A stretch of DNA of 5,420 nt. Origin: Cytophagales bacterium (lineage in GTDB: Bacteria; Bacteroidota; Bacteroidia; Cytophagales; Cyclobacteriaceae). The notes under the pieces are model-generated. The model was not told where the DNA came from. It did not search any database and was given only the letters and a program-made list of their open reading frames with translations. The position numbers and the translations under genes were made by a program. The stretch's first letter is position 1; the number at the start of each line of letters is the position of its first letter. The stretch lies in contig DPSB01000013.1 in assembly GCA_003537495.1 (NCBI GenBank), positions 1 to 5,420 of the forward strand, given 5' to 3'. Below are positions 1 through 5,420 of this stretch, piece after piece.

Positions 1-708
1 TAATGCTACGGGTGGCTTACCGCGCGGATCTATTCCCTGATCGGTAAAGCCTTCGAGTTCTTCTACCAGTCGCGCAAAATTTTCGGGATTGTTCAATGAA
101 ATTGATGTTGGTATGTTTCCTTGTTGGTGAAAGATTAAGGAAACATCGCTACCCATTTCAATTGCCAAGGGGTCTTCCATTTCAGGATTCGGAAATTCAT
201 CGGGGTATTGTTTGGGGGCAAACTCTTGTTGCAGGTAGCGCCCAACCCAACCGGATGAAAAGTAATCATCAAACCCACCACCCATGAAGGAGATGTCTCT
301 TCCACGGAAGTGTGAGCCATTATTATTTTTATACGACACACCTTGTACTACCGTCATTCTACCACGATCGTATAAATCTTTCATGGCCAGCATATCCGGA
401 TGCAAACCAACCTGCGCATCGGATGGCAAGGTGTTATCCAACAAAATCATTTTGCGTGCACTATTCTTAGCAGGGATGGCGATGTTGGCGCGCCAGCGAT
501 AATATTCATCGTAAGCATCAACCGGAATAATACTGTTTAAGCCATCGTTGCCACCGTGCAATTGAAGTATAATCAGCACGCGGTCGTTTGTACTGTGTTC
601 CGCCATCCGCGTAAGCGAATTTTCGGCCATTAGTTTTATGGGTATGCCGCCCAATGTAAAGGGTACGGCTGCCAGCGAAAGTTTCTTTATAAAGTTTCTG
701 CGTCTCAT
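1..708 (-). CDS. DUF1501 family protein with Tat-type signal, partial (C-terminus beyond left edge)
   Basis: The first 236 codons are present and the frame is still open at the left edge. The N-terminus begins MRRRNFIKKLSLAAVPF: a twin-arginine motif (RRRNFIKK, residues 2-9) followed by a hydrophobic stretch to about residue 22, so export by the Tat pathway is likely. Family hallmarks are LQLHGGNDGLNSIIP (residues 48-62), LHPDMLAMKDLYDRGRM (102-118) and VVQGVSYKNNNGSHFRGRDI (120-139). DUF1501 proteins are usually about 400-500 residues, so roughly half is visible. As I recall, the family is placed near the alkaline-phosphatase-like hydrolases, but its substrate is unknown. The ATG lies 8 bases after the stop of the DUF1800 gene, behind an AAGAAG stretch, so the two are almost certainly one transcript. 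Family call is confident; function is unknown. Confidence 0.9.
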   Translation of the reverse strand, partial: MRRRNFIKKLSLAAVPFTLGGIPIKLMAENSLTRMAEHSTNDRVLIILQLHGGNDGLNSIIPVDAYDEYYRWRANIAIPAKNSARKMILLDNTLPSDAQVGLHPDMLAMKDLYDRGRMTVVQGVSYKNNNGSHFRGRDISFMGGGFDDYFSSGWVGRYLQQEFAPKQYPDEFPNPEMEDPLAIEMGSDVSLIFHQQGNIPTSISLNNPENFARLVEELEGFTDQGIDPRGKPPVAL

Positions 709-716
709 CTTCTTGA

Positions 717-2492
717 TTAATAAAGTTGATACTCGGGCGATTGCAACATGGCGTTGAAGAGACTTTCAAGTTGTCGCCTTACTACTTCCATATCTACCGG
801 ATTATTCCACCTAAATGTCCACGCGCCTTCTGGGTCTGCATCTATCTGGGGCGATTTCAAAAATGCTGTTAAGAAATAATTCAAACGCTCCGCAGTAAGT
901 CCGGCATTGGCATCGGCTGCGGTATCGAACGTAAGATTATCGGCAAGGGGAAGAAAGTATTTTGCCAATTCAATAATTAGCAAACGAGCATCGGAAGCAA
1001 TTCCGTTATTGATGTTGGTTTGAACAAATGCAACAGGATCAATTTTCATCATGCCGCCCATCTGGCTGTCAGAAACCAAGTCGCGAATAAATTCATAACG
1101 ACTAACCAGGTAATTGGTGCTGATCCAACTGCGGTGGTAGATGGGGTATTGATGGTAAGCATCATAACCGGCCACATCGAAGGGTTCGTAATAATGCATG
1201 CCCATGCTGGTGAGGGTGCGGATCAAGTCTCCGGTTTGTTCGTAATAGGCGGCAGCATTGCTGGTTGGATCGGGCAGTTGCACGTTAAACAAGCGCAGGG
1301 TGCCAATCATTAAATCAAGTGGCGATTTAATAATGCCGCCAAAGTTGTCATCAGTTACTCCGGCAGCTGCATCGTAAAAATGTTGACTTTGAAACAGATC
1401 TTCCAACACGGGTTGAATTTTATAGCCACTACTGATAAAGGTGTTGGCCATTCCTGCAATAATCGTGTCGTCAATGGTTTGTGTTATCTCATGATACACA
1501 AAGTAGCGATACACACGTCTGCAAAAGTTGCGCGCTGTTTCCGGTTGGGCATAAATCAATTCAATTAATTGACTGATTTCATCCAGTGCACTTTCTTCAG
1601 TAGCATTGGTGCCATTTAATAGGAGTGGATCGGGTTGAATGGTTGCATTGCCAAACCGATCGCTGAATTGTTTTACAGTATTATCATGCGAACTGGCATT
1701 GGTGGCACTGCCCCGCACTTTGCCGCGTGGAAGTTTTTGCGTTCCGGTTGTATAAAGATCAACATCTTCATCAAACGTAGCGAAAGTGGTGTCTAGCTCC
1801 CAACCGGAAAGTACTGCGGCTGCTGCGCGCACATCCTGTTCTGTAAAGTTAAAGTAATCGCCTGGTGTGGTAGCAGGTGGTAAGGTACCTTCCAGACCTC
1901 TTCCGATGGAATAAAGTTCCAACAGTTCGCGTGCGTAGTTTTCATTTACACTACCGCGCACATTCAGGTTTCCATCCAACAGGCGCAGCATGGCATTGTC
2001 AACACTTATTTTTTTGGTGAGCTCTTTAAAGTTGAATTCGACAGGCAATGTTTTATCGAATGCAAACTTTCGAAAGAGTTGATTCTGAAAATAAAGCGAC
2101 CGGCTGTTATCTATTTTTGATTGAATACCAGTAAGTACGGTGTGTAAAAAGAACACAATTTTTTCGCGTGCAGAATATGCTAACTGATTGCTGGGTGGAA
2201 CTCCCAAGGCCAGCATCTGGCCCATGAACCAACCTTTAAAGATTTCCTGTAATTCAGGATCGCCACTATTAGCTTCGGTAGTACCGGTTAGCACCCATTC
2301 GTTTCCCGTTTCCGGATCGAGTGGTAGTACGGGGTCGGGTAGGGGTTGTTGAAAGAGTAAGGCAACAGCCTGGCTGGCATTGAGTGTTGCAAACGAATCG
2401 ATCTGCAACTTGGTAGGGCCATACGTGGCCCGATGCAACAAGTGGGCGGCTCTTTTATAGCCAAGTGTGCCGCCAAATGTGGGTAAAGGCAT
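717..2492 (-). CDS. DUF1800 domain-containing protein
   Basis: This is a complete 591-residue protein. The start is well fixed: an in-frame TAA lies three codons upstream (2502-2504) and this is the first ATG after it; there is no Shine-Dalgarno, only an A/T-rich leader. Family features in order are an N-terminal AAHLLHRATYGPT segment (residues 15-27), NENYARELLELYSIG (183-197), FTEQDVRAAAAVLSGWE (216-232), IKSPLDLMIGTLR (388-400), a MHYYEPFDVAGYD segment (432-444), and a C-terminal SPEYQ (585-589). I see no convincing signal peptide or membrane segment, which contrasts with the Tat signal of the downstream partner. DUF1800 and DUF1501 genes commonly occur side by side in Bacteroidota and Planctomycetes. 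Their joint role is not established; a cell-surface or secreted function is a guess from the partner's signal. Confidence 0.92.
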   Translation of the reverse strand: MPLPTFGGTLGYKRAAHLLHRATYGPTKLQIDSFATLNASQAVALLFQQPLPDPVLPLDPETGNEWVLTGTTEANSGDPELQEIFKGWFMGQMLALGVPPSNQLAYSAREKIVFFLHTVLTGIQSKIDNSRSLYFQNQLFRKFAFDKTLPVEFNFKELTKKISVDNAMLRLLDGNLNVRGSVNENYARELLELYSIGRGLEGTLPPATTPGDYFNFTEQDVRAAAAVLSGWELDTTFATFDEDVDLYTTGTQKLPRGKVRGSATNASSHDNTVKQFSDRFGNATIQPDPLLLNGTNATEESALDEISQLIELIYAQPETARNFCRRVYRYFVYHEITQTIDDTIIAGMANTFISSGYKIQPVLEDLFQSQHFYDAAAGVTDDNFGGIIKSPLDLMIGTLRLFNVQLPDPTSNAAAYYEQTGDLIRTLTSMGMHYYEPFDVAGYDAYHQYPIYHRSWISTNYLVSRYEFIRDLVSDSQMGGMMKIDPVAFVQTNINNGIASDARLLIIELAKYFLPLADNLTFDTAADANAGLTAERLNYFLTAFLKSPQIDADPEGAWTFRWNNPVDMEVVRRQLESLFNAMLQSPEYQLY

Positions 2493-2627
2493 TGGTAAAA
2501 ATTAGTTCACTCGGTAAGTTAATCCATCTGTGTTAAAGTTGCGATAGGTTTTTCAGTTAAATAGCCAATACTGCCGATTACCGACTGATTTTTTCTATTG
2601 TGTGGCGCTTACCGTTTTTTTTAATTG

Positions 2628-2658
2628 TTGCCTGAACAAAAAGTTAACAGTACCTTAA
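2628..2658 (+). promoter_or_regulatory. Possible Bacteroidota-type promoter of the HMG-CoA lyase gene
   Basis: TTG at 2628-2630 is followed after 20 bases by TACCTTAA (2651-2658). This resembles the Bacteroidota -33 TTG and -7 TAnnTTTG pair, with the last two bases of the -7 box not matching. Transcription would begin close to the ATG at 2663, giving a nearly leaderless message. The surrounding 170-base spacer (2493-2662) must also hold the start of the divergent DUF1800 transcript, for which I found no convincing promoter. The call is weak because the -7 match is partial. Confidence 0.25.
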
Positions 2659-2662
2659 TCGC

Positions 2663-3505
2663 ATGAAGATTATTGAGTGCCCGCGCGATGCCATGCAGGG
2701 TCTGAAGGATTTTATTCCCACAGAAAAAAAAATTATTTATCTCAATCAATTACTTAAGATTGGATTTGATACAATCGATTTCGGGAGCTTTGTTTCGCCC
2801 AAGGCCATTCCGCAAATGCGCGATACAGCTGAAGTTTTAGCTAACCTCGATTTAGCAAACACCTCATCCAAACTGTTAGCCATTGTGGCCAATGTACGCG
2901 GTGCGGAAGATGCCTGTACGTTCGAAGCCATTCGGTATCTTGGATTTCCACTGTCTATTTCAGAAACATTTCAGCAACGCAACACCAACAAATCGATTAG
3001 CGAAGCCTTGAATGTGGTGAGCGAAATTCAGGAGTTGTGTGAAAAGCATAAGAAGCAACAGGTTGTCTATATCAGCATGGGGTTTGGAAATCCGTATAAC
3101 GATCCTTATGATGTCGGGATTGTAGAACAGTTTGCGGATATACTGGCTACACTTGGGGTAAAGATTATTTCGTTGGCCGATACGATTGGAGTTTCGGAAC
3201 CACAACAGATTGAATACTTATGTAAATCATTAATCAAAAAATTCCCCGCTATTGAATTTGGCGCACACCTGCATTCCAATCCTAAAACGAGTATAGAAAA
3301 AATTGAAGCAGCTTTTAATTCGGGCTGTCAACGATTTGATGGCGCCCTGAAAGGTTTTGGCGGTTGCCCGATGGCGAAAGATGAGTTAGTGGGGAATATG
3401 GCTACCGAGACAATTGTTTCCTTTTTAGACTCAAAAGTTGATTTGAAGCTGAATAAGGAAGAGTTTAATAAGGCGTTGATAATGGCGAACGAGGTATTTC
3501 AGTAG
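2663..3505 (+). CDS. Hydroxymethylglutaryl-CoA lyase (DRE-TIM metallolyase)
   Basis: This complete 280-residue enzyme is expected to cleave 3-hydroxy-3-methylglutaryl-CoA to acetyl-CoA and acetoacetate, the last step of leucine breakdown, in the cytoplasm. It forms a single TIM-barrel (HMGL-like) domain over nearly the whole length. Expected catalytic residues are visible: PRD near the start (R8, D9), SFVSPKAIPQM (42-52), LADTIGV with D173, the metal-binding HLH (H202, H204), the active-site cysteine loop GFGGCPMAKDE (C235), and GNMATE (N245, E249). Spacing between these residues agrees with the human enzyme as I remember it. Differences from human are D39 for the IE glutamate, HSN after the second histidine in place of HDT, and T250 after ATE instead of D. 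The FGNPYNDPY loop and GGCPMAKDELVGN form look like the Bacteroidota branch. The gene stands alone, with no leucine-pathway neighbours in view. Confidence 0.88.
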   Translation: MKIIECPRDAMQGLKDFIPTEKKIIYLNQLLKIGFDTIDFGSFVSPKAIPQMRDTAEVLANLDLANTSSKLLAIVANVRGAEDACTFEAIRYLGFPLSISETFQQRNTNKSISEALNVVSEIQELCEKHKKQQVVYISMGFGNPYNDPYDVGIVEQFADILATLGVKIISLADTIGVSEPQQIEYLCKSLIKKFPAIEFGAHLHSNPKTSIEKIEAAFNSGCQRFDGALKGFGGCPMAKDELVGNMATETIVSFLDSKVDLKLNKEEFNKALIMANEVFQ

Positions 3506-3513
3506 GTCGGTGA

Positions 3514-3534
3514 TCAGTAATCAGTAATCAGTAA
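3514..3534. repeat. Heptamer tandem repeat, TCAGTAA x3
   Basis: Three perfect tandem copies of TCAGTAA lie just after the stop codon of the HMG-CoA lyase gene, in the convergent spacer. A second array of a related heptamer lies 41 bases further on. I see no hairpin followed by a T-run here, so this is not a clear terminator. Confidence 0.85.
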
Positions 3535-3571
3535 TAGAAAAACATTAACTTGTTATATGCGCTGGAAACTT

Positions 3572-3589
3572 GTAACCGGTAACCGGTAA
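3572..3589. repeat. Heptamer tandem repeat, CCGGTAA x2 plus partial copy
   Basis: A partial copy (GTAA, 3572-3575) and two full copies of CCGGTAA end exactly where the stop codon of the dprA remnant begins on the other strand. The unit differs from the nearby TCAGTAA array only by two transitions, so the two arrays fit one consensus, YCRGTAA. Confidence 0.8.
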
Positions 3590-3946
3590 CTATCTCAACG
3601 CAAACATCTTTCCAGGCAACGACTTCACTACATTCTTAAATTCTAATGTAAGCAACAACGAAGCTAAGTGACTGGGCGAGAGCGAAGATTTAAAACTCAA
3701 CTCATCAATCATTACGGGCGCATTGCGTTCTTTCAGGATGTAAATTACCTTTTGTTCATCAGCATCAAAGGCATTCAGATCTAGAACCGGCTGGGCAACG
3801 GCTGTGGTTTCGGCCGACCAGTTCATGATATACTCAAGGTCTTTTACTGATGAATATAAATTAGCGCGATTTGTTTTAATCAACTTGTTGCAGCCTTCTG
3901 AGTAACTCTGGATCAGGTTGCCCGGCACTGCAAACACATCTTTGTA
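3590..3946 (-). pseudogene. dprA: dprA 3' remnant (DNA-processing protein A, C-terminal end only)
   Basis: DprA binds incoming single-stranded DNA and loads RecA during natural transformation. Only its last 119 or so residues are here. Read from the right, the frame gives YKDVFAVPGNL, then EGCNKLIKTNRANL, which is the end of the Rossmann-like DNA-binding domain. A linker follows, then a winged-helix DprA C-terminal domain (from about AFDADEQKVIYILKE to the end, MFALR). A full DprA is about 360-380 residues, so about two thirds is missing. The frame stays open only to a TAA at 3968-3970, and the residues before YKDV (NTLQYGH) no longer look like DprA. A GTG at 3937 could start a 115-residue product, but it lies inside a conserved core motif and is not a natural start. 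The break abuts a serine recombinase gene, so insertion of its element into dprA is the likely cause. The winged-helix piece could still be made as a fragment, but I see no evidence for that. Confidence 0.85.
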
Positions 3947-3971
3947 ATGTCCGTACTGTAGGGTATTTTAG
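3942..3971 (+). promoter_or_regulatory. Candidate promoter of the recombinase, straddling the insertion junction
   Basis: TTG at 3942-3944 and TATTTTAG at 3964-3971 are 19 bases apart. This fits the Bacteroidota -33 TTG / -7 TAnnTTTG arrangement with one mismatch in the -7 box. The -33 part lies in sequence that still encodes the dprA YKDV segment, while the -7 part lies in sequence that no longer resembles dprA. Transcription would start near 3976 and run into the recombinase start at 3998. Confidence 0.4.
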
Positions 3972-3994
3972 AGGGTTCAATTTAACCCCTAAAA
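3966..3994. repeat. 29-base imperfect inverted repeat just before the recombinase start
   Basis: The left arm TTTTAGAGGGTT (3966-3977) pairs with the right arm AACCCCTAAAA (3984-3994) around a 6-base CAATTT loop. This gives 11 pairs with a single bulged A at 3972. It ends 3 bases before the ATG at 3998. It could be an operator for self-repression, a 5' hairpin limiting translation, or part of the recombinase-binding half-site. The sequence does not decide between these. Confidence 0.65.
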
Positions 3995-3997
3995 ACG

Positions 3998-5420
3998 ATG
4001 GTAAAGGCTGTTATTTACGGTCGAGTTTCTACTCAAAGTCAGGATGACGACCGACAAAAGACCTCTATTGAGGCGTATGCAAAAAGTAACGGGTACGAAG
4101 TGGTGAAATATTTTGCAGAAAAATCTACTGGTAGGAGTAAGGCTTATGAGCGAAGCGAGTTCAAAAGTCTTTTAGCATTTATTGAGAAAACCGACATTAA
4201 AATGATACTGGTCGATGAAGTTAGTCGGGTAGGAAGATTGGGTGGCAAGACCCGTATGGAGATTGAAGAACTTGCAGAAAAAGGGGTCAATATGTTTTTC
4301 CTAAAAACAGGAAAAAACACGTTGAAAGAAAACGGTGAAGTTGATTACGATACTATGCTGGTGATCGGGATACAAGCGGACTTAGCAAAAAGAGAATGGG
4401 ATGACACCAGTTACCGAATAAAAAATAAACTTAAAGAGTCGGCAAAATCTGGTAAGATACAAGGGGCAAAATTTAAGGCTTATGGGTTCAAGGGTGATGA
4501 AGTTACTAAAATGATTAAACCCGTTGAATCTGAAATTGAGGTGATAAAGAATATATTTAACTGGTACGATAACGGATTATCTCGTACAGCTATCGCAGTT
4601 AATTTAAATGCAACTGGTGTACCCACCCGATACAACCAATTTAAAGGACAAACATTTAGAGGGTTAAAAGCAGAATCATATACTTGGTCTTCTCGTACTG
4701 TTTATCGAATACTTACTAATCGAATGTTAATCGGAGAACGTCACCATTTGGGCGAATTGGTTCACACATTCGAGCCTCTAATAGATAAACTTTTATTTGA
4801 ACGAGTTCAAGAAAAATTAAAAAATAGAGTTAACCGACCTTTGAAGGTTATAAAAAACCCTAATTACTTGAAAGGTATCTTATATTGTGGTTGCGGTTGC
4901 GGTACATATATTAATATTGATTTGAAAAAAAGAGTAAATAGTTATAAGTGCTTAACAAAAAGCTACAGCAAGGAAGGTAAAGCCAAACCGTGTCCGAATC
5001 CATCCATTAATATAGATAAGTTAATAGATAGTCTTTTCGTTGTTCTAACTGAACAGTTTATTAGAAAACTAAAAAATAATAATGCGCAAAATAAGAACTC
5101 AAATGATGAAAAAATTGAGATTAAAAAAATAGAGTTGAGTAATGCCGAATCCGCGTTGAAAAAATTCAATACTAAAATTGATAATCTATATGAAGATTAC
5201 AACGAGAGAATTATCTCTAAAACAATCTACTTAGATAAGAAAGAAAAATTAGAATTGCAGATAAAGAATGAATTAGAAAGAATTCAAGATTTAAAAAATG
5301 TTATCAATAACTTAACACAACAAATTAGCCGCCCGATTAAAGAATATTATACACGTGAACAATTTTTAATCGAAATTAAAAACATTGTTCAAAGAGTTAT
5401 TATAAAGGGTGCTGATAAAA
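3998..5420 (+). CDS. Large serine recombinase / integrase, partial (C-terminus beyond right edge)
   Basis: The first 474 codons are present and the frame is open at the right edge. The enzyme is expected to cut and rejoin DNA at attachment sites through a 5'-phosphoserine link. The N-terminal catalytic domain (about residues 3-137) has YGRVSTQSQ with R9 and nucleophile S11, then DEVSRVGR (73-80) and the long-helix start ADLAKRE (127-132). A recombinase domain follows (about 155-275; AYGF, GLSRTAIAVNLNATGVPTR, TWSSRTVYRILTNRMLIGE). A zinc-ribbon region comes next (about 290-340), with C297, C299, C301, C318 and C332. A lysine/glutamate-rich coiled coil (about 360-445) then leads to YYTREQFLIEIKNIVQRVI, which resembles the closing segment of such proteins, so little is probably missing. 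The start is the ATG opening VKAVIYGRVS, as usual for the family; there is no Shine-Dalgarno, only an A-rich leader. It is far longer than small resolvases (about 190 residues), which supports an integrase rather than a resolvase. The neighbouring broken dprA is its probable target. Confidence 0.93.
   Translation, partial: MVKAVIYGRVSTQSQDDDRQKTSIEAYAKSNGYEVVKYFAEKSTGRSKAYERSEFKSLLAFIEKTDIKMILVDEVSRVGRLGGKTRMEIEELAEKGVNMFFLKTGKNTLKENGEVDYDTMLVIGIQADLAKREWDDTSYRIKNKLKESAKSGKIQGAKFKAYGFKGDEVTKMIKPVESEIEVIKNIFNWYDNGLSRTAIAVNLNATGVPTRYNQFKGQTFRGLKAESYTWSSRTVYRILTNRMLIGERHHLGELVHTFEPLIDKLLFERVQEKLKNRVNRPLKVIKNPNYLKGILYCGCGCGTYINIDLKKRVNSYKCLTKSYSKEGKAKPCPNPSINIDKLIDSLFVVLTEQFIRKLKNNNAQNKNSNDEKIEIKKIELSNAESALKKFNTKIDNLYEDYNERIISKTIYLDKKEKLELQIKNELERIQDLKNVINNLTQQISRPIKEYYTREQFLIEIKNIVQRVIIKGADK

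Larger units (their letters stand above)
3947..5420 (+). mobile_element. Integrative element carrying a large serine recombinase, partial (left end only)
   Basis: DprA homology stops at about 3946, and from there to the right edge the sequence is non-host: a short leader, then a large serine recombinase reading outward from the junction. Elements integrated by such enzymes usually keep the integrase gene next to one attachment-site junction, as seen here. The exact boundary cannot be fixed from one side; the crossover core probably lies between about 3935 and 3965. Base composition shifts too, with 5041-5100 having only 15 G or C in 60 bases, whereas 1201-1260 in the DUF1800 gene has 34 in 60. 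The other end, the cargo and the type (prophage, integrative element or small cassette) lie outside the window. Confidence 0.75.

Noticed and set aside
96..502. Two short plus-strand open frames at the left end
   Set aside because: They run antisense to the DUF1501 coding sequence, whose family motifs are clear in the other frame.
518..769. 83-codon minus-strand frame spanning the DUF1800/DUF1501 junction
   Set aside because: It is out of frame with both real genes, overlaps the ends of both, and encodes no recognisable product.
1020..1313. 97-codon open frame on the plus strand
   Set aside because: It lies entirely antisense to the well-supported DUF1800 gene and its product resembles no family I know; it is a shadow frame.
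2493..2662. Small RNA or extra gene in the divergent spacer
   Set aside because: There is no convincing open frame, hairpin or RNA signature; it appears to hold only the promoters and leaders of the flanking genes.
3506..3589. Bidirectional terminator between the HMG-CoA lyase and dprA genes
   Set aside because: I found no GC-rich stem followed by a T-run on either strand; only the heptamer arrays are evident.
3590..3937. Stand-alone 115-residue winged-helix gene starting at GTG 3937
   Set aside because: The supposed start is the valine codon of the conserved DVFAVPG motif and the codons just upstream still read as DprA, so it is a truncated gene and not a separate one.
4963..5169. 68-codon minus-strand frame encoding a hydrophobic, phenylalanine-rich peptide
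   Set aside because: It is the reverse complement of the lysine-rich coiled coil of the recombinase; lysine codons read backwards give phenylalanine and leucine, so the membrane-like look is an artefact.

Overview
The window looks like a chromosomal segment of a Bacteroidota bacterium, probably of the Cytophagales type. The evidence is a coupled DUF1800/DUF1501 gene pair, a Bacteroidota-style hydroxymethylglutaryl-CoA lyase, starts that lack Shine-Dalgarno sequences but have A/T-rich leaders, and a DprA tail of the 'GCNKLIK' type. No similarity search was run, so the taxonomic call is an inference.

Layout, left to right. Positions 1-2492 hold a minus-strand pair, a DUF1800 protein (2492 to 717) followed 8 bases later by a DUF1501 protein with a Tat-type signal (708 to beyond the left edge). 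Both are surface/secretion-associated families of unknown function that often sit together. A 170-base divergent spacer (2493-2662) separates them from a plus-strand HMG-CoA lyase (2663-3505), a DRE-TIM metallolyase used in leucine breakdown. A short convergent spacer (3506-3589) carries two small arrays of related 7-base repeats.

The right third is the notable part. At 3590-3946 on the minus strand lies only the C-terminal end of dprA, the DNA-processing protein of natural transformation. It starts at the conserved YKDVFAVPG segment, and its Rossmann-fold N-terminal half is missing. Directly upstream, pointing away, is a large serine recombinase (3998 to beyond the right edge, at least 474 residues). 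The simplest reading is that an integrative element whose integrase is this recombinase has inserted into dprA. On that reading the window holds one attachment-site junction (about 3940-3965), and the rest of the element plus the 5' part of dprA lie to the right. The recombinase gene is visibly more AT-rich than the host genes, especially in its 3' half. A possible recombinase promoter straddles the junction, and a 29-base imperfect inverted repeat sits immediately before its start codon.

The window ends inside the recombinase, so any cargo of the element, where a new system might be found, is not visible here.
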